From Chloroflexota bacterium (lineage in GTDB: Bacteria; Chloroflexota; Anaerolineae; Aggregatilineales; Phototrophicaceae), in the NCBI GenBank assembly GCA_010092805.1, contig JAADYY010000044.1:1-8839 (forward strand): a stretch of 8,839 nucleotides of DNA, read 5' to 3'. The notes below the pieces were generated by a model, which ran no database searches, was not told the origin of the DNA, and was given only the letters and a program-made list of their open reading frames with translations. Below, in pieces: positions 1 through 6,044 of this stretch; position 1 is the first letter of the stretch; every line of letters begins with the position of its first letter. The position numbers and the translations under genes are program-made.

Positions 1-1148
1 ATGTGGTAGTCGAGTTCGTAGGGCGGCTTGCCATCGCGGAAGACCGACCACTGCAGGAAGCGCCCCAGAATCTGCGGCAGGCTGTGGGTGAGCCACGAAT
101 ACTGCGTGATGATCGCGGCGGGCGCAGCCGGCTGTTCGTGGAGCATTTGCTGCACACGGTGCGCCGAGTCCGGCAGGTACAGCGTCGCAATGGGCAGGAT
201 GCCGCTGCCCGCGCGCACATCCAGCCTGGCTTCGAGCAGCGCGGCGGACGGATTGAGTTCGTAGAGTTGGTGCATGAATTCGGCTTCTGTGACCGACTCG
301 TAGCGCTGCACATACGCCGCCAGATCTGGGAAGCCGAGCGCATCGGCCACTGAAGGGAACAGCGCCGATTTCAGGTACTGCGCCAGCAGAAACTGGGCAA
401 AGCGCAGCGTGTTGATCATCGCAGTCGCGGCGATTTTGAGCGCATCGAGCGTCTTGCCGTGCTGCGCGAAGACTTCCTCGGCGAGCTGCGCCAACACATC
501 CGAGAGATTCGTCCAGTAAAGCGGCAGCACAATCGGGAACAACGCGGCTTTCTGACGCACCTGCTCCGCGACGGGCGGGGGCGTGCCCGGCACCAACATG
601 ATCTTTTCGGCCAATTCCAACGCGCGCTGGTTGAAATTGTGGTTGTTGATGCGAATGCGCAGGCGGTCGAAGTTGCTGCGATAGAATTCGTGCAGGTCGT
701 CGGTGAGACTCGCCACATCGGGTTCCAGATCGGTGGCGCGCAGATCGATGTCGAGGATGTACGAGTCGCGGAAGATGCCGGGGATGATGTCGGCGATGCC
801 CGTGCCGTCCTCGCGGATGGGAATGTAGACTTTGCGCGCTAGCAGCGCCGGGATCGTCACGCCCTGAAGCAGCAGCGGGATCACGATGGGGCCAATGCCG
901 TCGATCTCCTGTGTGAGCGCGGTTTCGACCTCGTACTGCACCCAGCGTGATTTGCTGGAATTTTCGGTGATGAGGATGAGTAGATAGTCCGATTGCGCGA
1001 TCCCTGCGCTGATCTTACCCAGCAGCGAATCGCCGGGGCGAAGTTCGACGGTATCGAACCACACCGACACTGCTTGATCACGCAGGGCGCGGAAAATTTT
1101 GCGGGCCAGCGGCTTATCTGCCGAGGAATGTGACAAAAAGGCTCTCAT
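1..1148 (-). CDS. TIR-domain protein with long helical C-terminal region, truncated by the window edge
   Basis: The frame is open from the ATG at 1148 to the left edge, giving about 382 residues without a stop, so the C-terminus is missing. Residues 1-130 form a TIR domain of the bacterial TIR_2 type. It opens with FLSHSSADKPLARKI, followed by VWFD (29-32), a PGDSLL turn (38-43), the hydrophobic strand SDYLLILIT (53-61) and WVQYEVETAL (69-78). Glu73 in the WVxxE motif sits where NAD-cleaving TIR domains carry their catalytic glutamate, so NADase activity is plausible but not shown. Residues 140-382 look mostly helical, with no transmembrane segment, and I do not recognise the domain; it may be the sensor or partner region. 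GGAG at 1158-1161, nine bases upstream, supports the start. The gene lies 21 bp behind the PL5-like gene and is probably co-transcribed with it. TIR is secure; the role (signalling, defence or scaffolding) is open. Confidence 0.88.
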   Translation of the reverse strand, partial: MRAFLSHSSADKPLARKIFRALRDQAVSVWFDTVELRPGDSLLGKISAGIAQSDYLLILITENSSKSRWVQYEVETALTQEIDGIGPIVIPLLLQGVTIPALLARKVYIPIREDGTGIADIIPGIFRDSYILDIDLRATDLEPDVASLTDDLHEFYRSNFDRLRIRINNHNFNQRALELAEKIMLVPGTPPPVAEQVRQKAALFPIVLPLYWTNLSDVLAQLAEEVFAQHGKTLDALKIAATAMINTLRFAQFLLAQYLKSALFPSVADALGFPDLAAYVQRYESVTEAEFMHQLYELNPSAALLEARLDVRAGSGILPIATLYLPDSAHRVQQMLHEQPAAPAAIITQYSWLTHSLPQILGRFLQWSVFRDGKPPYELDYH

Positions 1149-1157
1149 ACCAGGTTG

Positions 1158-1161
1158 CTCC
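1158..1161 (-). promoter_or_regulatory. Ribosome binding site fixing the TIR gene start
   Basis: On the minus strand GGAG lies nine bases before the ATG at 1148, in the 21-bp gap after the stop of the upstream gene. It supports this ATG as the start and separate translation of the TIR gene within the transcript. Confidence 0.55.
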
Positions 1162-1169
1162 GTCCGCGC

Positions 1170-2126
1170 TCAGCCGAAGAGGCCGCGCCGCTTTTTTTCC
1201 AGTGTCCCGTGCGTGAGCGTCGTGAGGCCGCCGCCGCGCACATCACCAATGGGGCGCAAATCCGCCAGCAGCGTCTTGAGATCGCGGTGCGGCGCGTGCT
1301 GGTTGACCATCTCCAAAAAGCCGCCGTGCGCGCGAAAGTACCCCTGTGCATCTTCCACGCTCACCGCTTCGTCCCACTGCCATTTATCGGTGGTATAGAA
1401 GTAATAGATGGGGTAGAGGGCCGCCGTCACCACCGAGACGCCGCGCACCGCGTAATTCCACAAATCCAGCCCAATGTGCCGGGCCGCTTCCGCCGTCAGC
1501 ACCAGCGCCGCCGCCGCCAGAATCTGCCGGTACAGGCCCAGCCCGTCGCCCGGCTCGACCGCCTGCGTGATAAACCCCTGTGGGCGCACTTCCGCCGCGA
1601 TCACCTGCTTGAAGGCGGCGGTCGCCTCGTCGATCAGCGCGTCACGTTCCAGCACTACCCCAGCAGCGAAATTGAGCGTCACCAGCCATAGATAGGCGTG
1701 ATACGCGCCGCTGTGGGCGCGGTCGTTGAGTGCGCCAACCCGACGCTCGAACAGCCTGAGCCAGGCAGCGCGCGCGGAGTCGGCAAAGTCGGGATGATCG
1801 CGCACCATCTCGAACGCCTGCGCCAGCATTAACGTTTCGGCGATGGCGTCGAAATCGGTCATGCCTTCGATGAGCGTTGGGTCAATGTGGCGCTGCAACA
1901 GCGCGACGGCCATTGACCCCGCCGCCGCGTGATCGCTGAAGCGATAGCGCAGCCCACCCCAGACGGCTGCGGCGCTCCCGGTCTTTTCATGGCTGCGCAG
2001 GTAGGCCCAGGCCCCCGCAAATGGCTCCTGATCGGCGTGGGTTTGGGCGTGTTCGATGTGCGATTGTGTAAAATACAAGCCGCTGTGTTGGGGTTTGAGC
2101 ATCGTAGGTAATGGGTATGAAATCAC
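1170..2126 (-). CDS. Alginate-lyase-fold (PL5-like) alpha/alpha toroid protein, probably non-canonical or inactive
   Basis: The 318-residue product opens with HSGLYFTQSHIEHAQ (14-28), resembling the 'H-P-G-L-x-T-x-x-x-x' entry of alginate lyase family proteins (PF05426). It continues as helical hairpins with the spacing of that family. AGVVLERDALIDEA (155-168) and LVLTAEAARHIGLDLW (208-223) match the late helices of PL5 lyases. The family's NNHSYW catalytic stretch reads AYHAYLW here (141-147), and the usual arginine/tyrosine of the later YHNY segment reads LYRQIL (198-203), so by-eye alignment suggests the lyase residues are changed or shifted. No signal peptide is seen, so it should be cytosolic, unlike secreted or periplasmic lyases. 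The start is GTG at 2126; ATG at 2102 is an alternative, with a TATAAT at 2146-2141. It probably heads an operon with the TIR gene. The fold call is moderate; the substrate is unknown. Confidence 0.68.
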   Translation of the reverse strand: MISYPLPTMLKPQHSGLYFTQSHIEHAQTHADQEPFAGAWAYLRSHEKTGSAAAVWGGLRYRFSDHAAAGSMAVALLQRHIDPTLIEGMTDFDAIAETLMLAQAFEMVRDHPDFADSARAAWLRLFERRVGALNDRAHSGAYHAYLWLVTLNFAAGVVLERDALIDEATAAFKQVIAAEVRPQGFITQAVEPGDGLGLYRQILAAAALVLTAEAARHIGLDLWNYAVRGVSVVTAALYPIYYFYTTDKWQWDEAVSVEDAQGYFRAHGGFLEMVNQHAPHRDLKTLLADLRPIGDVRGGGLTTLTHGTLEKKRRGLFG

Positions 2127-2327
2127 TGAAACGTGACAGCATTATAACGCATCGTGCGATCTGGTTGTATAATTAAAAGATGCATATCGTCGGGTCAGGT
2201 ACGCAACGATCCACACCCCGTCTTGGGACGGCGGGTTGCTCGGACGCATAAATTGCCGAATGGGTATATAGTGACACTGTCCCGAACGACATCGTGAATC
2301 AGTTCTTCGTGTGAGGCAGGTGCGGGC
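2127..2327. promoter_or_regulatory. Divergent intergenic control region
   Basis: This 201-bp AT-richer gap separates the divergent PL5-like gene (minus) and SHOCT-like gene (plus). Perfect TATAAT hexamers occur on the minus strand (2146-2141) and the plus strand (2168-2173), but neither has a good -35 at normal spacing. A second plus-strand candidate is TTGGGA (2223-2228), 18 bp, CATAAA (2247-2252). CCGTC-TTGG-GACGG (2218-2231) can form a short hairpin that overlaps that -35. TATATAGT at 2265-2272 is a further weak -10. Which element is used cannot be decided from sequence. Confidence 0.4.
2141..2146 (-). promoter_or_regulatory. Candidate -10 box for the PL5-like/TIR operon
   Basis: A perfect TATAAT on the minus strand would place transcription start near 2134, giving about 8 nt before the GTG at 2126 or about 32 nt before the ATG at 2102. 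No convincing -35 is present 16-18 bp upstream, so the call rests on the -10 alone. Confidence 0.35.
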
Positions 2328-3092
2328 GTGAATGATCAGAACTCCCATGACCCATCGAACAACAACCGCGAGCAGCCGCGGCGCTCGCCGATTCGCCCCA
2401 CGCAGGGCACAACGCCGTCGGTGCCACGGCAAACGCAGCCGGCCCGGCCCGCGCGCCCTGCCGCGCCGAAACCCGCCGACCCACCCACCAACCCCAGCAC
2501 AGCCATGAACACGCTGCGCACCAAGATGGAACAGATTGCGGACGAATTCGCGCAAGGCAAGATCAACCGTGCGCAGTTTAACGCCATGTACAAGCGCTAC
2601 AGCGAACAGCGCACCATCATCGAGCGGCTGCTGGAACGCAACCCCGATACAGACGCATGGCGTCAGGTGATCAGTGTGCCGGGGCAAACCGGCTTTTTAC
2701 GTACACATTTCCAGGCCGAACCGCTCTACTACATCATCTACCGGCATAGCAGCGACCAACCGATCATCAGCGGGGGCAGCGAACCTGCCGACCCGGCACA
2801 GATTCTGCCCGCGCTGAACAAGATCTGGCAGACGCCTAACCGTCCGCGCGTCGGGTTAGGGCGCAAGCCGCTGCCCCACGAACAGTGGTTGGTGCTGGCG
2901 ATTGGTGAGCACGCCGCGACGGGCGTCGTCTTCTCCAAGGAGCCGGCGACGGCACAGGCCCGGTTGGTGCGTGACCTGCACGCCGATTTCGAGCGCGCGA
3001 ATCAGGCGGCGCTGGCGCGCGGCTGGATCGTGCCGGAGCGGATGGTGTTCCCACAGCGGGCGCTGGTCGAAAGCGGCCCCTCGACCCGCTAA
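2328..3092 (+). CDS. SHOCT-like protein with proline-rich N-terminus and an unassigned alpha/beta domain
   Basis: This is a 254-residue soluble protein in three parts. Residues 1-58 are low-complexity, rich in P, R, N and Q, and probably disordered. Residues 60-105 form a helical hairpin (EFAQGKINRAQFNAMY, 73-88) with the 'G-x-I-x-x-x-x-F' pattern of SHOCT-type oligomerisation or anchoring motifs. Residues 120-235 alternate strands and helices (PLYYIIYRH, WLVLAIGEHAATGVVFSKEP, then the helix LVRDLHADFERANQAAL). This looks somewhat like a Roadblock/profilin-type small alpha/beta domain, but that is only a by-eye impression. The start is GTG at 2328, preceded by GCAGGTG at 2317-2323; the ATG four bases into the gene is out of frame. 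It is divergent from the PL5-like/TIR operon and convergent with the propeller gene. No enzymatic motif is seen; an adaptor or small-GTPase-partner role would be speculation. Confidence 0.8.
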   Translation: MNDQNSHDPSNNNREQPRRSPIRPTQGTTPSVPRQTQPARPARPAAPKPADPPTNPSTAMNTLRTKMEQIADEFAQGKINRAQFNAMYKRYSEQRTIIERLLERNPDTDAWRQVISVPGQTGFLRTHFQAEPLYYIIYRHSSDQPIISGGSEPADPAQILPALNKIWQTPNRPRVGLGRKPLPHEQWLVLAIGEHAATGVVFSKEPATAQARLVRDLHADFERANQAALARGWIVPERMVFPQRALVESGPSTR

Positions 3093-3099
3093 GGCCCCC

Positions 3100-4290
3100 T
3101 CAAGTCTCGGAGGCTGCTTTCGGCGACTCCGCGTTGTCGGAGGTTTTGCCGTCGTCGGCGGGATCAGCGGTGTCGTCTGTCGCCTCGGCGGGTGCTGTAG
3201 GCGGCTTCGGGGGGGGATCGGTGTCGTCGGGGGATTCAGTTGCGTCTGTCGGTTCGCTGATGGTTGGCGCTTCCTCGTCCCTCGGCGCGTCTGCTGAGAC
3301 ATCCACCGAAAACGGATCGGTGATGGGATCGGTGGCGCTCAACGGATCGGGCGGATCGGGCTGGTCAGAGTCAGAGGACGGTTCTGGTTGGGCGCGCGGC
3401 AGCGTTTTCAACCGCGCCAGACTGCTCACACACACCACCCCAGAGACCGCGAATGCCAGCGCGCCGCGCTCGTCCAGGGCCAGCGGCCCCAAAGCCAACC
3501 CACTGGCCGGGATCAGCGGGGTATTGTTCTTGACGCGCCGGGCTTCGGTCAGCAAATCGACGGCGAAGCGCTGGTGTGTGGGTTCAAGCTGCGGTCCGCT
3601 GTACACGCGGATCACTTCCGCGTCCAGATCGCTGGTCACCAACCGCCGGCCATTCGGCCCACAGACGAACGCCCCCAACGTGTAATGCAGTGTCAGCCGC
3701 TGCTGAATGTTCCCCTGGGCATCCATCATCACGATCTGGCGGCCATCACCCGCAAACAGCGCGCTCCCATCTGCCGCAACTGCAATCTGCGGCTGGACAT
3801 CGTCTTGCAGCGCGAGGCCCGTCGGAAATACGCCGATGCGCGTCGTGTCGCGGTAGAGGTGGATATTCGCGTCCTGATCAAGCGCGGCGATGAGTTCACG
3901 CTGCACGTCGCAATCAATGGCGATCAAGCTGACCTTCTCGTCCACTTCGAGCGTCTGCGCAGTTTCACCTGTGATCACTTCGAGCGTGCCGCCGCGCATG
4001 TGATAGATCCGGCGTGTGCCGTCAGGGGTGTTGAAGAGGGTACCGGTGCGCGTGCGCACGACGGGCAGATGGACGCCGTTGGGTGCAAGCAGCGACTTGA
4101 GGTAGCCGGGCCACTGCGCGCTGTCCCGCGCCGGGGCCTTGTCGATCACCCGTTCGCCAATTTTTGTTCCCCTGACCAGATCGAGATAGGCGGCATGATC
4201 AGATTGCAGCCACACGGCCAGCACAACCGGATCGCTGGGGAGAAAATCCAATCGTTGTATCGGTCGGTCAGCGAGCTGCAAGCGCCACAC
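3100..4290 (-). CDS. Beta-propeller-like protein with acidic disordered C-terminal tail; start uncertain
   Basis: The 396-residue product has about 295 residues of repeated short beta strands in WD40-like style (VWRLQLADRPIQRLDF, IQQRLTLHYTLGAFV). Blades such as 'VAADGSALFAGDGRQIVMMD' follow the 'spdG..l.....d..i..wd' pattern. A 100-residue tail (297-396) is almost only D, P, E, S, T and A with repeated DP pairs, and should be disordered and strongly acidic. No signal peptide or membrane helix is seen. The GTG at 4290 is the only standard start. The frame stays open 13 codons upstream to a TAG, and that stretch ends in GQITVW, a typical propeller strand that would read straight into the protein. 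A non-standard start (for example ATT at 4305) or a damaged 5' end is therefore possible. No Shine-Dalgarno is evident. The propeller suggests a protein-interaction scaffold; the ligand is unknown. Confidence 0.7.
   Translation of the reverse strand: MWRLQLADRPIQRLDFLPSDPVVLAVWLQSDHAAYLDLVRGTKIGERVIDKAPARDSAQWPGYLKSLLAPNGVHLPVVRTRTGTLFNTPDGTRRIYHMRGGTLEVITGETAQTLEVDEKVSLIAIDCDVQRELIAALDQDANIHLYRDTTRIGVFPTGLALQDDVQPQIAVAADGSALFAGDGRQIVMMDAQGNIQQRLTLHYTLGAFVCGPNGRRLVTSDLDAEVIRVYSGPQLEPTHQRFAVDLLTEARRVKNNTPLIPASGLALGPLALDERGALAFAVSGVVCVSSLARLKTLPRAQPEPSSDSDQPDPPDPLSATDPITDPFSVDVSADAPRDEEAPTISEPTDATESPDDTDPPPKPPTAPAEATDDTADPADDGKTSDNAESPKAASET
3215..3359. repeat. GGATCGG short dispersed repeats inside the acidic tail
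   Basis: Five copies of GGATCGG occur at 3215, 3314, 3326, 3344 and 3353. Read on the coding (minus) strand they are CCGATCC, mostly encoding the DP-containing part of the disordered tail. They probably reflect slippage-prone expansion of the low-complexity coding sequence rather than a regulatory array. Confidence 0.45.
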
Positions 4291-4420
4291 GGTGATTTGC
4301 CCAATGGTTTGGGATAACTTGGGATATCCTGCGATAAATGTAGGTAATCCCTAACGAACGCAGAGCATACAGCGCGGTGCAGCGGGCGCAAAGGGATTTA
4401 ACACAACAATTACATAACCT
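4291..4420 (-). promoter_or_regulatory. AT-rich leader/promoter region of the propeller gene
   Basis: Between the propeller start and the terminator of the upstream gene, 4391-4420 is strikingly AT-rich compared with the flanks. The best minus-strand promoter match is TTAAGG, 16 bp, TTAAAT, reading from about 4423 to 4396, which is weak. The stretch also holds the in-frame TAG and the unassigned 13-codon extension described under the propeller gene. Confidence 0.3.
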
Positions 4421-4456
4421 TAATTTAAAACCGCAGTAGTTAATGTTAACTGCTGC
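4421..4456 (-). terminator. Rho-independent-like terminator overlapping the toastrack gene stop
   Basis: On the minus strand GCAGCAGTTAA (4456-4446) can pair with TTAACTACTGC (4443-4433), giving about ten base pairs with one C-A mismatch and a tight loop. GG and then TTTTAAATTA (4430-4421) follow directly. The stop codon of the LiaF-like gene (4448-4446) lies inside the hairpin. The arms are AT-rich in their upper half, so strength is uncertain. Confidence 0.5.
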
Positions 4457-5396
4457 CTGGCACCTCCACGCGGATGCGCCCACGTGGTACCACCAGCCGA
4501 TACCGCACGACGGTTTCGGCGACGGTGATGTCGCGGGCCTCCAGAATATCGCCGACGAGATAGTTATAAATTCCGGCGTCGTACAGCGGATCGATGCCGC
4601 TGCCACCGCGCTCCAGCTCCAGCCGCGCCGACACACTCGCCGGGACAAACAGGGTCAGGTCACCATTGCGTGTGGTCAATTCGCCGAGGGTTTCGGTCGG
4701 CTGGGAAAATGCCGGGTCATAATCTGGCAGTGTGACGATCACAGCGCCGTTGGCCATCTCGACGTTGAGCCGTTCCAGCGGCAGCCCGCTCATATTCAAG
4801 ATGACAGCGCCGTCCGCCCCGCTAAAAGCGACATCGAGCGGTATCTGGGCCGGAAGTTCGACGCGCAGCGTCCCGCGCCCGACGGTTTCGAGCATGGGAA
4901 ACCCGCCCGTCTGCGTTTCGCGCAGGGTGAGCGTGGCGGAATTGTCGGCAGCAGCGACGGTGTAATCGACGGTGATGCTGTTTTCGAGGCTGCCGATAAA
5001 TTCACCTGTGACCCCAGCCGCCGGATTCAGCGTACGCAGAAATTCGACATCGGTCGCCAGCGTGGCGACCTGCACACGCAGCAGCGTTAGATCATCGGCG
5101 AGGGGCTGTTCGATGCGCTGTTGATAGTCGGTGCGCTGTTCGGCGGCACGCTGCGTGAAGGCCGTCGCTGCTAACCCGATCACCAGGCCGCCGCTGATGA
5201 TCAACGCCATCAGGCTACCCAGGGGCAGCCGCCGGCCCAACAGCAACGCCAGCCCGGCCAACACCAGCAGCCCCGGCCAGCCGCGCACGATCAAATCGAA
5301 GAGGCCGTCGGGGATGAGGCCGAGTGCCCGCAGCAGCAGCAGCACCGCGATGCCCACCGCTACGATCCCCAGCAGAAGGTTGCTGCGTCGCCTCAT
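4446..5396 (-). CDS. LiaF/toastrack-type membrane protein (envelope-stress partner of PspC)
   Basis: This is a 316-residue protein. Residues 5-78 hold three to four hydrophobic segments (LLLGIVAVGIAVLLLLRALG, then PGLLVLAGLALLLG, then LMALIISGGLVIGLAATAF) around the RGWPGLL motif typical of LiaF-type membrane domains. Residues 100-316 are repetitive beta strands (TLLRVQVATLATDVEF, ENSITVDYTVA, LNVEMANGAVIVTLPDY, TRNGDLTLFVP), the single-stranded beta-helix 'toastrack' fold of DUF4097/LiaF C-termini, where related proteins bind partner or sensor proteins. The start chosen is ATG at 5396, which overlaps the pspC stop as ATGA. A longer reading of the same frame back to 5678 only shadows pspC. 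With pspC it forms a two-gene operon; its stop sits in a terminator hairpin. Family assignment is good; the signal sensed is unknown. Confidence 0.85.
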   Translation of the reverse strand: MRRRSNLLLGIVAVGIAVLLLLRALGLIPDGLFDLIVRGWPGLLVLAGLALLLGRRLPLGSLMALIISGGLVIGLAATAFTQRAAEQRTDYQQRIEQPLADDLTLLRVQVATLATDVEFLRTLNPAAGVTGEFIGSLENSITVDYTVAAADNSATLTLRETQTGGFPMLETVGRGTLRVELPAQIPLDVAFSGADGAVILNMSGLPLERLNVEMANGAVIVTLPDYDPAFSQPTETLGELTTRNGDLTLFVPASVSARLELERGGSGIDPLYDAGIYNYLVGDILEARDITVAETVVRYRLVVPRGRIRVEVPGSS

Positions 5397-5755
5397 ACCG
5401 CCCTCGCAAACTGACGCAGCAAAAATACCACGCTCAAAATCAGCAGCAGCCCCGGATACAACAAACTCACGCCGGTGGGCGTCACCCACCAGCCGACGAA
5501 GATCCCAACCGAGGCGAGTACGCTCAGAAGCAGCAGGCCGAACACCAGCAGCGCCGGGAAGCGCCGGGGTGTCCGCGCAAAGGATTCCTGCGGCACCAGC
5601 CACCACAGCAGCGCATAAGTGGCGGCGAAGATCCCCAGGCTGACGAGCGTCAGCACGGTGAAGACTCCACGCACCCACCAGGCATTGAGGCGCAGCGACG
5701 CGCCCAACCCGCCACAGACGCCGCCTAACACACGATCGGTGAAACTTCGATACAT
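5393..5755 (-). CDS. PspC-domain inner-membrane protein
   Basis: The 120-residue protein has a complete PspC domain at residues 1-56. The signature RSFTDRVLGGVCGGLGASLRLN (3-24) leads into a first long hydrophobic stretch (31-54, ending in WWLVP). Two further membrane segments follow (68-92 and 97-114). In phage-shock systems PspC reports on membrane or envelope stress and, in other bacteria, pairs with LiaF/toastrack partners; the gene directly downstream here is such a partner and overlaps by 4 nt. No pspA or pspB is in the window. The start is ATG at 5755 with only a weak GAGA upstream. A good promoter (5840-5869), a palindrome at the predicted start of transcription and a hairpin in the leader suggest the operon is regulated. 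The family call is very likely right. Confidence 0.92.
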   Translation of the reverse strand: MYRSFTDRVLGGVCGGLGASLRLNAWWVRGVFTVLTLVSLGIFAATYALLWWLVPQESFARTPRRFPALLVFGLLLLSVLASVGIFVGWWVTPTGVSLLYPGLLLILSVVFLLRQFARAV

Positions 5756-5769
5756 GGCATTCTCAGAGC

Positions 5770-5790
5770 GCGCTTGCAGTGCGCAAGCGC
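5770..5790. promoter_or_regulatory. Stem-loop in the pspC leader
   Basis: GCGCTTGC (5770-5777) and GCAAGCGC (5783-5790) form a perfect 8-bp stem with a 5-nt loop, ending 14 nt before the pspC ATG. In the predicted mRNA this lies just ahead of the ribosome site and could affect initiation, or it may be an operator in DNA. No T-tract follows on either strand, so a terminator is unlikely. Confidence 0.45.
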
Positions 5791-5819
5791 TGATCCATCC
5801 TGATCTGTGATCCGTAACG

Positions 5820-5833
5820 TGAGCGCACGCTCA
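5820..5833. promoter_or_regulatory. Operator-like palindrome at the predicted pspC transcription start
   Basis: TGAGCG-CA-CGCTCA is a 14-bp inverted repeat with six-base arms, placed immediately downstream of the -10 box at 5840-5845 and so covering about +1 to +14. That position would suit a repressor site. No regulator gene is adjacent. Confidence 0.35.
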
Positions 5834-5839
5834 AACACG

Positions 5840-5869
5840 ACTATACCCATAGGGCGGCAGATCGGGCAA
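5840..5869 (-). promoter_or_regulatory. Sigma70-type promoter of the pspC operon
   Basis: On the minus strand TTGCCC (5869-5864) and TATAGT (5845-5840) are 18 bp apart, four and five matches to TTGACA and TATAAT. The start of transcription would be near 5833, leaving a leader of about 78 nt with a hairpin before the pspC ATG. Confidence 0.5.
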
Positions 5870-5918
5870 GTCGGGCGGAACCATGGGCGCATTCGGATTC
5901 TGGGGCAAGCAAGGCACG

Positions 5919-6044
5919 CGGCCCTCACCCTCAATCCCGCTCTAGAAGCCACCGGCGACCGGGCCTGTGGCCCTGGGAGCGGGACTTCAACCCGTGTTGC
6001 GCTCCCCTTCGCCCTGAGGGAGCAGGGGCCGGGGGATGCGGGCC
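5919..6044. repeat. Composite palindromic (REP-like) element with alternative pairings
   Basis: TCCCGCTC (5935-5942) pairs perfectly with GAGCGGGA (5977-5984), enclosing GGGCC-TGT-GGCCC (5961-5973). The same right arm, as GGGAGCG (5975-5981), also pairs perfectly with CGCTCCC (6000-6006). Next, CCCCTTCGCCCT and AGGGAGCAGGGG (6004-6028) form a near-perfect 12-bp palindrome with two mismatches, followed by GGCCGGGGGATGCGGG. The edges GGCCCTCACCC (5920-5930) and GGGATGCGGGCC (6033-6044) are roughly inverted to each other. This resembles short GC-rich palindromic intergenic repeats found in many copies in some bacterial genomes. Confidence 0.45.

Noticed and set aside
1155..1691. Plus-strand open frame of 178 codons, and similar ones at 3-353 and 459-842
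   Set aside because: They lie opposite the PL5-like and TIR genes, whose minus-strand products match known families; these translations are arginine-rich shadows.
1..2126. A Thoeris-type or CBASS-type defence system
   Set aside because: No SIR2/SLOG ThsA-like protein, nucleotidyltransferase or other canonical partner is present; only a TIR domain is seen, so no known system can be named.
3215..3359. GGATCGG copies as a regulatory iteron or CRISPR-like array
   Set aside because: Spacing is irregular, the units are 7 bp and they sit inside a low-complexity coding tail, which explains them.
3388..4317. Long plus-strand open frame of 309 codons
   Set aside because: It is antisense to the propeller gene, whose translation shows ordered beta repeats; the plus-strand product is rich in H, R and Q with no domain, typical of a high-GC shadow frame.
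5397..5678. N-terminal extension of the LiaF-like frame beginning at 5678
   Set aside because: It only reads through pspC in another frame; the ATG at 5396 overlaps the pspC stop as ATGA and begins a normal membrane protein.
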